Shown here piece by piece: positions 19,895-29,267 of a stretch of 64,000 nt of DNA. Below the pieces are notes generated by a model, which was not told the DNA's origin, did not search any database, and saw only the letters and a list, made by a program, of their open reading frames with translations. Within the stretch, counting starts at the first letter, position 1. Each line of letters starts with the position of its first letter. This stretch comes from Motiliproteus sediminis (lineage in GTDB: Bacteria > Pseudomonadota > Gammaproteobacteria > Pseudomonadales > Balneatricaceae): the NCBI RefSeq assembly GCF_017912535.1, contig NZ_JAERQK010000010.1, positions 1-64,000 on the forward strand. Reading direction: 5' to 3'. The translations under genes and the position numbers were made by a program.

Positions 19895-21057
19895 CAGCGT
19901 CATCCCCCCGGGTGTTGTTTTATGTCCAGCACCTGCTGGGCATCGGTCATCTGCGTCGTGCTGCCCTGTTGGTAGAAGGCTGGCAACGAGCGGGTCTTGA
20001 TGTCGCGGTGGTGCTGGGCGGCTTGCCCGTGGCAGGAATCACCTTTGGCAGCGCGCGCGTCTATCAACTGCCGCCACTGCAAGCCGCTGATGCTGACTTT
20101 TCGGCGCTGGTCGACCCCCAGGGGCAGGCGCTAAGCGAGCCATTCAAGCAAGGGCGGCGTCAGCAACTGTTGGCGCTGCTGGCGCAGGAGCAGCCCGATA
20201 TCCTCATGCTGGAAACCTACCCTTTCGGGCGGCGGCAGCTTCGTTGGGAGTTGCTACCGTTGCTGGAACTCGCGGATCAGCTGCGTCCTCGGCCACTGAT
20301 CTGCAGTTCGGTACGCGATATTTTGCAGCGGCGCAAGCCGGAGCGGGAGGCGGAAACTCTGGCGCTGATCGCACAGTACTTTGATCGGGTGCAGGTCCAT
20401 GGTGACCCCGCTTTTGTGACCCTGCCAGAAAGCGTGCCCGGTTGCAGCGCCATAGCGCAGTGTCTTGATTACACCGGCTATGTCACGGATAGCCGGCAGC
20501 CTGACTATCGGCCGCAGTCTGACGCTGAGGTCGTGGTGAGTGCGGGGGGCGGCGCGGTGGGTTTTGAACTGTTGCGCTGTGCCATCGAAAGTCGGCCTTT
20601 GGGGCCGCTGTCCGACCGGGTGTGGCGGGTGTTGCTGGGGCCGAATGTGAGTCCAGAGGCGCGCCGGAAACTGGCGCAGTTAGCCTCTGACAGAGTGGTG
20701 TTGGAGTCGGTCCGGCCCGACTTTACCGATCTGCTCAGTCGTTGTGCGCTATCGATATCCCAAGGGGGCTATAACACCCTGATGGATCTGCTTGGTGCGG
20801 GCTGTCCGGCGGTGGTGGTGCCTTTTGAGGGGCAGGGTGAAACCGAGCAGCGGATGCGCTGCGACAAGCTGGCGGCCGCGGGCGTTGTCACGGCGGTTAA
20901 CGAAACCGAGCTTACGCCGCAGCGGTTGGCCATGGCGATAACCCGGGCGTTGCACCAGCGTCGCCAGCCACTGACCTTGGCTCGCGATGGTGCGCGTCGT
21001 TCAGCGGCGTTGCTAATTCAGCGTTGGCAACAGTATCGGAGTGCGAATGGGAGCTGA
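19888..21057 (+). CDS. MurG-like predicted glycosyltransferase (COG4671 type), second copy
   Basis: A paralogue of the preceding protein, 389 residues. It repeats the motif LLGIGHLRRAALL near the N-terminus and SQGGYNTLMDLLGAG plus VVPFEGQGETEQ near the C-terminus. Divergence between the two copies is large, so they probably use different donors or acceptors. The start is a TTG inside the end of the upstream gene, indicating tight coupling. The protein is soluble. Confidence 0.82.
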   Translation: MLAASSPRVLFYVQHLLGIGHLRRAALLVEGWQRAGLDVAVVLGGLPVAGITFGSARVYQLPPLQAADADFSALVDPQGQALSEPFKQGRRQQLLALLAQEQPDILMLETYPFGRRQLRWELLPLLELADQLRPRPLICSSVRDILQRRKPEREAETLALIAQYFDRVQVHGDPAFVTLPESVPGCSAIAQCLDYTGYVTDSRQPDYRPQSDAEVVVSAGGGAVGFELLRCAIESRPLGPLSDRVWRVLLGPNVSPEARRKLAQLASDRVVLESVRPDFTDLLSRCALSISQGGYNTLMDLLGAGCPAVVVPFEGQGETEQRMRCDKLAAAGVVTAVNETELTPQRLAMAITRALHQRRQPLTLARDGARRSAALLIQRWQQYRSANGS

Positions 21058-21826
21058 TCAAACCGGCCCATGGCAGGCTCTGGCTGAGGAGCTGGCACTC
21101 TGGGGCCAGCAGGGGCGCTGCGCCACCCTGTGGTGGCGCGATGATGATGCCGAACGTCAGTCACCTCAACTGGCCCGGCTGGATCAGCTCAGCCGCGACT
21201 ATCAGGTGCCATTGGCGCTGGCCGTGATTCCCCAAGGCGCGGATAGCTCTCTCTGCCCGCTGCTTGCCGCCAACCCGCTGTTAATTGCCTATCAGCACGG
21301 CGTTGCCCATCGCAATCATGCGCCGCAGGGCGCGCGCAAGTGTGAGTTGGGCGATGATCGGCCGCTAGCAGCGATGGTGGCGGAACTGATTGCCGGGCGT
21401 GAGCGCCTCGCCGGATTGTTGGGAGATCGCTTTGAAGCGGTGCTGGTGCCGCCCTGGAACCGCCTGAGCGAATCGCTGCTGCTGCAGCTTGATAGTGCCG
21501 GCTTCACGGGGTTGTCGACCCTCGCACCCCGCCGCCGCAGGTTTATTCGGCAGTTGAATGTGCATGTGGATCTGATCGACTGGCGCCGCGGGCGCTGTTT
21601 TGCCGGGGATGATGAGGTGCTGGGGCAGTTGATTGCTCATCTGCGCGCACGTCGCAGCGGTGCGGTCGACGGTGGCGAGGCGACCGGCATCATGAGCCAT
21701 CACCTGGCCCACGATGAGGGGTGCTGGTTATTCCTGCGGCAGCTGTTTGATTTTATCGCCGCGCAACCGCACGCACGCTGGATCGATTCACGTACTGAGT
21801 TTCGTGGTGATCAGTCCTGCAGATAA
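21047..21826 (+). CDS. Polysaccharide-deacetylase-like protein
   Basis: A 259-residue protein of the carbohydrate-esterase-4-like fold. Candidate metal and catalytic residues are the acidic run in WWRDDDAE, the His residues in YQHGVAHRNHAP, VPPWNR and the SHHLAHD motif, which together mimic the five CE4 motifs. There is no signal peptide, so it may act in the cytoplasm on a lipid-linked or nucleotide-activated glycan; that would be unusual for the family. I chose the ATG at 21047 (GGAG six bases upstream). It overlaps the upstream gene by 11 bp. Confidence 0.78.
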   Translation: MGADQTGPWQALAEELALWGQQGRCATLWWRDDDAERQSPQLARLDQLSRDYQVPLALAVIPQGADSSLCPLLAANPLLIAYQHGVAHRNHAPQGARKCELGDDRPLAAMVAELIAGRERLAGLLGDRFEAVLVPPWNRLSESLLLQLDSAGFTGLSTLAPRRRRFIRQLNVHVDLIDWRRGRCFAGDDEVLGQLIAHLRARRSGAVDGGEATGIMSHHLAHDEGCWLFLRQLFDFIAAQPHARWIDSRTEFRGDQSCR

Positions 21827-21918
21827 ATAAATCCACGCATTGAGTCCGGTGCCGCCACCATGTGCCATTGCTGGCAGGTTGCGCGGGCTCGCTATGCCGT
21901 CTTCGTTGATCCCGGGGG

Positions 21919-23040
21919 TTATAGCAGCGGCTGGAGCAGTGTGCGCAATCTTTGTGATGCTGCCTCCAGACTGTGGCACTGGCGAACGTGTTCTGCCGCG
22001 CAGCGGCGCAGTTCGGCCAGCCGCTGCGGGCGATCGAGCAGCTCTCGTGTCGTCCGGGCCAGGGCTGTACTGCTGCGGGGCTCGGTCAGCACACCGGTCT
22101 GGCCATCGGCTACCACGGCGGCAACGCCGCCCTCGCGCCCTGCGATCACTGCGCATCCAGACGCCTGCGCTTCCAGCAGCGCGATGCCGAACGCCTCATT
22201 CACTGCCGGCCACAGCAGCAATTCGGCCTGCTGGCCCAGCGCGGCGATGGTTGGGGTTGGCTGCTGGCCCAGCAACCTTACCGCGGGGTGATTAGCGAAC
22301 GCGGACCTCACTTCGCTGGCGGCATCGCCGTCACCGACCACCAGCAGTTGCCAGTCGTCGCCGGCCAGTTGGTGGCAACAGTCCGCCAGTAGCCGGTAGG
22401 AAGCCAGCTTGTCGCCCGGACGCATCATCGCGACGCAGAGCAGCCAGCGCCGGTTGCTATCGAGGTTAAAGCGTTTGGCCAGTTGCCGGCGGGTCTGCCC
22501 CGGCGACTCGAACGGCGCAAGGTCGATAAAGGGCGGCAGGTCGGCCTGGGGCAGTGTCGGCACCGCCTCAGTCAGACCCCGGCGGTCGACGGGGTTGAGA
22601 CAGATAGCCAGCGCGGCGCGCTGAAGTGCGATGATGCTGGCCTGGTAGCCAGCGTGCCAGCGGCCATGCTGCTGCTTGGTGGCGACCGATGCCTCGACCA
22701 CCACGTAGGGAATACCCAGCGCCTCGGCTACCGCCGGGCCGATATGGTCCGGGGCCTTGTGATAAAGGTGATAGGTGAGCCAGAGCGCCGGGCGGCGGGT
22801 GAGAGGGGCGCGTTGATAACGCCGGATCAGGCGCTGGCTCAGACGTTCGCCGAGCTGCCGCAGGCGCTGTTGCCGGATGGCGTCGCCCCGGCCCTCGTAG
22901 CTGCGCAGAGACGCTGCCAGCTCGACCTCGAATCCACTCGTCTGCAAAGCACGCATCAGCATACGCGCCATCTCCCGATCACCGGAGGGAACCGGGTGAT
23001 GGGGGGGCTTGAGAGGTGCGTAAAAAGCGATCCGGCTCAC
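21919..23040 (-). CDS. GT4-family glycosyltransferase (second in minus-strand pair)
   Basis: A retaining GT-B transferase of about 373 residues. The N-terminus MSRIAFYAPLKPP begins the acceptor domain, and the C-terminal Glycos_transf_1 domain carries LLVVGDGDAASEV and NEAFGIALLEAQASGCAVI, the E-x7-E donor motif. The frame is open for 87 codons further upstream, but that part overlaps the neighbouring gene and reads as low-complexity shadow. The GTG at 23040 makes a 4-bp overlap with the upstream stop and follows GAGGG. Confidence 0.87.
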   Translation of the reverse strand: MSRIAFYAPLKPPHHPVPSGDREMARMLMRALQTSGFEVELAASLRSYEGRGDAIRQQRLRQLGERLSQRLIRRYQRAPLTRRPALWLTYHLYHKAPDHIGPAVAEALGIPYVVVEASVATKQQHGRWHAGYQASIIALQRAALAICLNPVDRRGLTEAVPTLPQADLPPFIDLAPFESPGQTRRQLAKRFNLDSNRRWLLCVAMMRPGDKLASYRLLADCCHQLAGDDWQLLVVGDGDAASEVRSAFANHPAVRLLGQQPTPTIAALGQQAELLLWPAVNEAFGIALLEAQASGCAVIAGREGGVAAVVADGQTGVLTEPRSSTALARTTRELLDRPQRLAELRRCAAEHVRQCHSLEAASQRLRTLLQPLL

Positions 23041-24296
23041 TCTTGACCCTCGCACAGGGCGGGCGTCGTAACCAGGTCCGGGCCGAATCGCTGCAGCAGT
23101 TGGTCGATGCCGCGATCGACGGCAAACTGCTCCCTCACCCGCTGATAACCTGCTACTGCCAGCTGCTGGCGCAGCTGGGGTTGGCGGATCAACTGTGCCA
23201 GCGCGCTGGCAAGGGCGACCGGATCGTGCTGGGGTACCAGCCAGCCGGTTTCTGCATGGGTGATCAGTTCCGGAATCCCGGACAGGTCGGTCGACAGGCA
23301 CGCCAAGTGCTGGCTCTGAGCTTCCATCAGCACATTGGGCAGACCATCACGGTCCCCGTCGCCATGAACGCGGCTGGCCAGTACAAACAGGTCCGCTTGA
23401 CGGTACGCTGCCAGTACCTGCTCCTGTGGTTGCGCGCCCAGCCATGTCACCCGGTCACTGAGACCGAGCTCTTCGGCCAGGCGTTGCAACGACTGACTCA
23501 GCTCACCGCCGCCGATGTGGGTCAGCGTCCACTTCAGTCCGGCGGGCAGTTGGGCCAGCGCGTTGAGCAGATCGTCGTAGCCTTTTTTGGGCACGGCGCG
23601 TCCGACCGATATCAGCCGTACGGTGGTGTTTTGACCATCAGCGGTTGAGGCCGCAGCGGTCGGCGGCATGGGAAAGCGGCTGAAGTCGAGGCCGTGGTAG
23701 ACCAGCCCGATCCGCTCCGGTTCGGGAGCCAGTGTCGCAAGGTAATCGCGGTTGGCGCGAGTACAGGTGACCAGCCACTCCAGCTCGGCCAGCTTTTCGC
23801 TCAGCTCCCAAGGCTCCAGCGTCCAGATATCCTTGGCGTGGGCGGATGCCGACCAGGGGTGAGCGGTCAGGCGGGCGCAGTAGCGGGTTACCGAGGCCGG
23901 GGTATGAATAAAATGGGCGTACAGGTGTTTAATAGAGGAGGGGAGCTCGCGCGCCAGCACCAGCGCCTGGCCGAAACGACGCAACCGATTGCGGCTGGGG
24001 TCGCGCCGCCAGTCCCGCCACCACAGGGGCAAATCACGCCAGAAGGTGCGTCGAAACAGCGCCCGGGCCAGTGCCAGCAGTACCCGCAGCGGTTCCTGGT
24101 GGAGATATTCGGGCAGGTAGAGCACCGGTGCTGCGATCTCATGATGGATGGGGTGACGCGCACTGTCGGTGGGATGCCGCAGGGATACAATCAACAACGC
24201 CATTCCGCGCAGCTCAAGCTGGCGGATCTCCTGGGCAATGAAGGTTTCAGACAGGCGAGGGTAGCCCTTGAGCACCAAGGCAACGGTGGGTGACAC
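23037..24296 (-). CDS. GT4-family glycosyltransferase, colanic-acid WcaL-like
   Basis: A 419-residue retaining glycosyltransferase resembling WcaL-type proteins. It begins VALVLKGYPRLSETFIAQEI, the start motif of that group, and has the donor-site segment LISVGRAVPKKGYDDLL and SRVHGDGDRDGLPNVLMEAQ with the catalytic E-x7-E pair. No signal peptide is seen. It is the first gene of a two-gene minus-strand unit facing the deacetylase gene and divergent from the ABC exporter, with about 180 bp of shared upstream DNA. Confidence 0.88.
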   Translation of the reverse strand: MSPTVALVLKGYPRLSETFIAQEIRQLELRGMALLIVSLRHPTDSARHPIHHEIAAPVLYLPEYLHQEPLRVLLALARALFRRTFWRDLPLWWRDWRRDPSRNRLRRFGQALVLARELPSSIKHLYAHFIHTPASVTRYCARLTAHPWSASAHAKDIWTLEPWELSEKLAELEWLVTCTRANRDYLATLAPEPERIGLVYHGLDFSRFPMPPTAAASTADGQNTTVRLISVGRAVPKKGYDDLLNALAQLPAGLKWTLTHIGGGELSQSLQRLAEELGLSDRVTWLGAQPQEQVLAAYRQADLFVLASRVHGDGDRDGLPNVLMEAQSQHLACLSTDLSGIPELITHAETGWLVPQHDPVALASALAQLIRQPQLRQQLAVAGYQRVREQFAVDRGIDQLLQRFGPDLVTTPALCEGQE

Positions 24297-24477
24297 GGCA
24301 CACTCCTTATGGTCGAATGCCCCGACTATAACACTCGGGTGTCGGTGCGGAAGATAGAAGCGTTTGAATCAATAACGATTTATCGCTGCTATGTCACCGA
24401 TCTATTGGCTAAGCTAGTATCTACGGACGGCACCGCAACATGGCGGCAGCGTCGCAGACGGGGGACGGGACGAATTG

Positions 24478-27105
24478 ATGGAATCGTCCATTTTCAAGTT
24501 CATTCTCAAGTACACCCTGCGAGACCAGATCTGGATTTTGCTGCTGACGCTGGTGTCCTTCCCGTTCGTGTACGCGACTCTCGAAGTCCCCAAGATGATC
24601 ATCAACGATGCCATCGGTGGGGCGAACATACCGCAACAGGTGTTTGGTTACCCGGTTGACCAGATCAGCTATCTGGGGCTGCTGTGCGCTGTCTTTTTGG
24701 CGCTGGTGCTAATCAACGGCGCGATTAAATACGTGCTTAACGTCTATCGGGGCATCGTTGGCGAGCGCACCTTGCGGCGACTTCGTTATCGGTTGTACGA
24801 CGCGATTTTGCGTTTTCCCGCACCCCGTTTCAAAAAGATCTCCCAGGGAGAGGTGATCCCTATTATCACCGCCGAAACCGAGTCACTGGGCGGGTTTGTG
24901 GGTGAGGCCTTTGCGTTGCCTGCCTTTCAGGGCGGACTGCTGCTGACCTACCTGTTCTTTATCTTCAATCAGGACCCGTTACTGGGGGCGGCGGCGGTGG
25001 CGCTTTACCCGCTGCAGATGTACCTGATTCCCAAACTACAACGCCAGGTCAATAAGCTGAACAAAAAGCGGGTGCTGCAGGTGCGCAAGCTGGGCGACCG
25101 TATCGGCGACTCCATGGCGGGTGTGCGCGAGGTTCATACCAATGACACCTCCCATTTTGAGCGTGCGGTGATCAGCCAGCGGCTGGGAAAGATCTTCGTT
25201 ATACGCATGGAGATCTTCCGCAAGAAATTCTTCATCAAGTTTCTCAACAACTTTTTGGCGCAAGTTACGCCGTTTTTCTTCTACCTGATCGGCGGTTATT
25301 TCGTTATCAAGGGGGAGTTGTCGCTGGGCGCGCTGGTGGCCGTGCTGGCGGCCTACAAGGATCTGGACGCGCCGTGGAAGGAGCTGCTGCGTTATTACCA
25401 GGCCAAAGAGAGTGCGCGGATCAAGTACGACCAGATTATCGAACGCTTTGAAGTAGACGGTATGCTCAACGCCGACCTGCAGCAAGGGCCGGTATTGCGG
25501 CTGGAACTGGATAAAAGCGGCTGGCAGGGGCATTGGGTCGGCTACGCTGAAGAGGAGGGCGTGCAACTGCTGGAACGGCTCAGTTTCACGCTGGCGGCGA
25601 ATGCTCATGTGGCTGTGGTCGGCAGGGGGCCTAGCGGCGTGGAGGCGTTTGGGCAGTTGTTGGCGCGCCTGGTGATGCCCACCAGTGGCAAACTGACCCT
25701 TGCCGGGGCGGATCTGCGCCAGCTGCCGGAATCTGCCTTGGGGCAGCATATCGGTTACGTAGGTGCCGGTGCGCATCTGTTTTCCGGCAGCATTCTGTAC
25801 AACCTGCTTTATCCGCTGCGACATCGTTTTAACCAGCAACAGGATGATGAAACGGCGCGCGCCAAGGAGATTCTGTTTTCCCGCCAGTCCGGCAACAGTA
25901 CTGCGGACCCTGACGGGGTATGGATCGAGCCCGATGCCTTGCAGCTTGAGGGGGATGAGGCGCTCAACGACCATATTCACTGGGCCCTGCATCAGGCAGA
26001 CCTCGACGATGACCTGTTTCAGCTGGGGCTGCAGGCTGATCTGGCAGAAGCGGCCAGCGACGCGCTTAAACAGCGGATGCTGGATGCGCGCGCGCGCATC
26101 CGTGAACGCCTTGAGGAGGACTCGTTCCGTGGGTTGGTGGAGCCGTTTGACTGGAACCGCTACAACACCAACCTGAGCGTGCATGAAAATATTCTGTTCG
26201 GTTCCACCCGGGCTCGGCCCGATGGTGAGGAGGCTGCGCAAAACCCTCTGGCTCGTCAGTTCCTGCGTGATCAGGGACTGCTAGAGGACTTTCTGCGGAT
26301 CGGCCGGCAGTTGACCGAAACCATGGTTGATCTGTTCTCCGACGTTGAAGAGAGCAGTGATCTGTTTGAGCGTTTCAGCTTTATTCGGGCTGAAGAGCTG
26401 CCCGAGTATCGCGCCTTGTTAAAGCGCACCAGCAGTGAAGCCATTGATATCGATGACGAAGAGGCCACGCAGAAATTTCTCAGCCTCACCTTTATGCTCT
26501 GTCCGGCGCGTCATCGTCTGGGGCTGATAGATGCCGGCATGCAGCAGCGTATTTTGCGTGCGCGCCATGCCTTTGCCGAGTTGTATCGCAATCAGGGGAC
26601 GCAGATCGAGATCGAGTTCTTCGAGCAACAGCAGTTCAACAGCGGCTTGAGCCTGCTGGATAACCTGCTGTTCGGTAAACTGGCCTATGGTCAGGCAAGG
26701 GCTAATGAGCGGGTAACGGGGTTAATTCATGATGTGATTCATGAGCTGGGGCTGGAGCGTGATGTGCGCGACGCCGGGTTGCGCTTTGAGGTAGGGACTG
26801 CGGGCAGTCGTCTCTCCCTGCCGCAACGACAGAAGCTGGCCATCGCCCGGGCGTTGATTAAAAAACCGGATGTGGTGATCCTGAACGAAGGGACCTCGGG
26901 TTTGGACCCGACTACCGAACGGCGGGTACTGGAACGGCTGCGGCAGAGTCAGCAGGGGCGGGGGTTGGTGGTGATCACCGGACGGCCGGAGCTGGTGCAG
27001 GATTTTGCCCAGCTGATGTTCTTCGAGCGCGGCCAACTGGTGGCCGAGGGCCCCTATGATGAGCTGATGGATAAAGAGGCCGGCTTCCGTGCGCTGGCTG
27101 GATAA
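24478..27105 (+). CDS. ABC exporter-like protein with degenerate, enlarged ATPase domain
   Basis: An 875-residue fused ABC protein. Residues 1-310 form a type IV exporter transmembrane domain (about six helices). The nucleotide-binding part begins near 345 but its motifs are broken: Walker A reads VVGRGPSGVEAF with no Lys, the Q-loop Gln is missing, the signature is LSLPQRQKLAIARAL, Walker B is VVILNEGTSGLD and the H-loop His is gone. About 330 extra residues lie between Q-loop and signature, and a segment like HLFSGSILYNLLY recurs as LSVHENILFGS and LSLLDNLLFGK. The start is ATG 24478 after GGGGACGGGA. Export of the cluster's glycan is inferred. Confidence 0.85.
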   Translation: MESSIFKFILKYTLRDQIWILLLTLVSFPFVYATLEVPKMIINDAIGGANIPQQVFGYPVDQISYLGLLCAVFLALVLINGAIKYVLNVYRGIVGERTLRRLRYRLYDAILRFPAPRFKKISQGEVIPIITAETESLGGFVGEAFALPAFQGGLLLTYLFFIFNQDPLLGAAAVALYPLQMYLIPKLQRQVNKLNKKRVLQVRKLGDRIGDSMAGVREVHTNDTSHFERAVISQRLGKIFVIRMEIFRKKFFIKFLNNFLAQVTPFFFYLIGGYFVIKGELSLGALVAVLAAYKDLDAPWKELLRYYQAKESARIKYDQIIERFEVDGMLNADLQQGPVLRLELDKSGWQGHWVGYAEEEGVQLLERLSFTLAANAHVAVVGRGPSGVEAFGQLLARLVMPTSGKLTLAGADLRQLPESALGQHIGYVGAGAHLFSGSILYNLLYPLRHRFNQQQDDETARAKEILFSRQSGNSTADPDGVWIEPDALQLEGDEALNDHIHWALHQADLDDDLFQLGLQADLAEAASDALKQRMLDARARIRERLEEDSFRGLVEPFDWNRYNTNLSVHENILFGSTRARPDGEEAAQNPLARQFLRDQGLLEDFLRIGRQLTETMVDLFSDVEESSDLFERFSFIRAEELPEYRALLKRTSSEAIDIDDEEATQKFLSLTFMLCPARHRLGLIDAGMQQRILRARHAFAELYRNQGTQIEIEFFEQQQFNSGLSLLDNLLFGKLAYGQARANERVTGLIHDVIHELGLERDVRDAGLRFEVGTAGSRLSLPQRQKLAIARALIKKPDVVILNEGTSGLDPTTERRVLERLRQSQQGRGLVVITGRPELVQDFAQLMFFERGQLVAEGPYDELMDKEAGFRALAG

Positions 27106-27120
27106 GCGCAGCTGGACGGC

Positions 27121-28269
27121 CTAACTGCGGTATGGGTCGGCGGCATCACGCAGGCCATCGCCGAAGAAGTTGAACGCCAGAATCACCACGATTACCGGTA
27201 CCACCGGTAGCATCAGCCAGGGATAAACGGCGACCACGTTAATATTCTGGGCTTCGTTGAGCAGCACTCCCCAACTGGTGATGGGCGGGCGCAGACCCAG
27301 GCCCAGAAAACTCAGCGCCGTTTCGCCAAGGATCATCGCCGGAATCGACAGCGTGGCCGAGGCGATCAAGTGGCTGAACAGCCCCGGCAGCAGGTGATGG
27401 CCGATCACGCGGGCTGGCCTGGCTCCCATGAGCTGTGCTGCTGCGCAGTAGTCTTCTTCTCTCAGTGCCAGCAGTTTGGAGCGTACTGCTCGGGCGAGAC
27501 CGGTCCAGTCGAGCATCGCCAGAATCAGAGTGATGCCGAAGAACACCCAGATGGGGCTCCAAGTGACCGGCAGAATAGCGGACAACGCCATCCATAGCGG
27601 CAGTTCCGGGAACGAACGGATCACCTCGGTAATCCGCTGTACGGTGGCATCGACCCAGCCACCGTAGTAGCCGGCCAGACCGCCAATTACGATCCCCAGT
27701 ACGAAACTGACGGTAATGCCGAGCAAACCGATGGTGAGCGAAATACGGGCACCATAGATAATCCGCGATAGCATATCGCGCCCCAGACGGTCGGTGCCGA
27801 GTATGAACAGGGTGCCACCCTCGGGGGCACACACCAGATGCAGGTCCGATTCCCACAGCCCCCAGACGCTATAGCTGTCGCCACGGCAGAAAAACTGCAG
27901 CGGATAGATCTGGCTGCGATCCTCCTCGTACTCGCGCAGCAGCTTGTCCATGTTGAGGTTGTACTGCCAGCCGTAAACAAAGGGGCCGACGAACTCTCCC
28001 TGGTGGTAAAGATGTACCGGTTGCGGCGGCGAGTAGATATAGTCCGTATGCCGGGTGGGCAGGGCGTAGGGGGCAAGGAACTCGGCAATCAGAATCGAGC
28101 CATACATCAGTGCCAGCAGCACCCCGCAGGCCAGCGCCAGACGGTGGCGTTTGAAGCGCCACCACATCAACTTCCATTGCGAGGCGAAGAACAGTTTCTC
28201 CTGCTCCGGGGTGATCGCTTCGATGCTCTGCGGATCGAAGGGCTTACGCGAGACAAAATGGTCGCTCAT
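27121..28269 (-). CDS. ABC importer permease, OppC/DppC-type
   Basis: A 382-residue inner-membrane permease. A first helix (about residues 40-65) is followed by a large extracytoplasmic insert of about 110 residues that contains two Cys, then five helices with the EAA-type coupling loop REEDYCAAAQLMGARPARVIGHHLLPG. The signature matches family-5 (dipeptide, oligopeptide, nickel) systems. Its start overlaps the preceding permease by 4 bp. It converges with the ABC exporter, leaving only about 15 bp between stops. Confidence 0.9.
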   Translation of the reverse strand: MSDHFVSRKPFDPQSIEAITPEQEKLFFASQWKLMWWRFKRHRLALACGVLLALMYGSILIAEFLAPYALPTRHTDYIYSPPQPVHLYHQGEFVGPFVYGWQYNLNMDKLLREYEEDRSQIYPLQFFCRGDSYSVWGLWESDLHLVCAPEGGTLFILGTDRLGRDMLSRIIYGARISLTIGLLGITVSFVLGIVIGGLAGYYGGWVDATVQRITEVIRSFPELPLWMALSAILPVTWSPIWVFFGITLILAMLDWTGLARAVRSKLLALREEDYCAAAQLMGARPARVIGHHLLPGLFSHLIASATLSIPAMILGETALSFLGLGLRPPITSWGVLLNEAQNINVVAVYPWLMLPVVPVIVVILAFNFFGDGLRDAADPYRS

Positions 28270-29267
28270 CGCGCTCCCTCCCCTTGCAAGCGGATGCGCG
28301 GATCCAGCAGTGCCAGCGCCAGATCAGAGATCAGCACCCCGATCACAGTGAGCAGTGCCAGAAACATCAGAAACGAACCGGCCAGATACATATCCTGGCT
28401 CTGCAGCGCGGCGATCAGGATCGGGCCGGTAGTGGGCAGCGACAGCACCACGGCGACGATCTCCGCCCCGGAGATGATGCTGGGCAGCATGCTGCCGATG
28501 TCGGCGACAAAGAAATTGAGTGACACCCGCAGCGGATATTTCACCAGCAGCTTGAACGGGGGGACACCTTTGGCCCGCCCGGTGGTGACATAGGGCTTGT
28601 CCAGCTCGTCCAGCAGGTTGGCCCGCAGCCGGCGGATCATGGCTGCGGTTCCGGAGGTACCGATTACCACCACCGGAATCCACAAGTGTTCCAGTACCGA
28701 CACCACCTTGCCCCAGCTCCAGGGCTGGTTGATGTATTCGGCATCCATCAGCCCCCCTATGGAGGTGCCGAAGGTAACGTTGGCAAAGTAAAGCATCACC
28801 AGCGCCAGCAGAAAGTTGGGGGTTGCCAAACCGAGGAATCCCAGCAGGGTCAGGCCGTAGTCACCCCAGCTGTACTGGTGGGTGGCGGTGTACATGCCGA
28901 TCGGGAAGGCGATCATCCAGGTAAAGATGATGGTGAAGATGGAGATAATGACGGTAAGAAACAGTCGATCTCCAACCACATCGGTGACCGGCAGGCCATA
29001 CTCGAACGAGTAGCCGAAGTCGCCCACCAGCATCCCCGATGCCCAGGTGACGTATTGCAGCAGAAACGGCTGGTCGAGTCCGTATTGGGCGCGCAGGCGC
29101 TCAATTTCGGCCATGTCGATCGATTCGCCGTGACTCTGCAACTCGGAGATATAGCTCTCAAGGTAATCACCCGGTGGCAGCTGGATGATCACAAACACCA
29201 CAAAGCTGATAAAGATCAGCGTCGGGATCATCAGCAGGATGCGGTTGAGAATATAGCGGGCCATCAC
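28266..29267 (-). CDS. ABC importer permease, OppB/DppB-type
   Basis: A 333-residue permease with the N-terminal helix RYILNRILLMIPTLIFISFV and a family motif near the C-terminus. The coupling loop is DELDKPYVTTGRAKGVPPFKLLV. The ectodomain between helices 1 and 2 (PPGDYLESYISELQSHG and beyond) is the common DppB/OppB arrangement. It overlaps the genes on either side by 4 bp and belongs to a four-gene operon. Confidence 0.9.
   Translation of the reverse strand: MMARYILNRILLMIPTLIFISFVVFVIIQLPPGDYLESYISELQSHGESIDMAEIERLRAQYGLDQPFLLQYVTWASGMLVGDFGYSFEYGLPVTDVVGDRLFLTVIISIFTIIFTWMIAFPIGMYTATHQYSWGDYGLTLLGFLGLATPNFLLALVMLYFANVTFGTSIGGLMDAEYINQPWSWGKVVSVLEHLWIPVVVIGTSGTAAMIRRLRANLLDELDKPYVTTGRAKGVPPFKLLVKYPLRVSLNFFVADIGSMLPSIISGAEIVAVVLSLPTTGPILIAALQSQDMYLAGSFLMFLALLTVIGVLISDLALALLDPRIRLQGEGAR

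Noticed and set aside
23041-23301. N-terminal extension of the GT4 transferase
   Set aside because: It overlaps the neighbouring transferase gene and is Arg/Pro-rich shadow; the GTG at 23040 with a 4-bp overlap is the better start.
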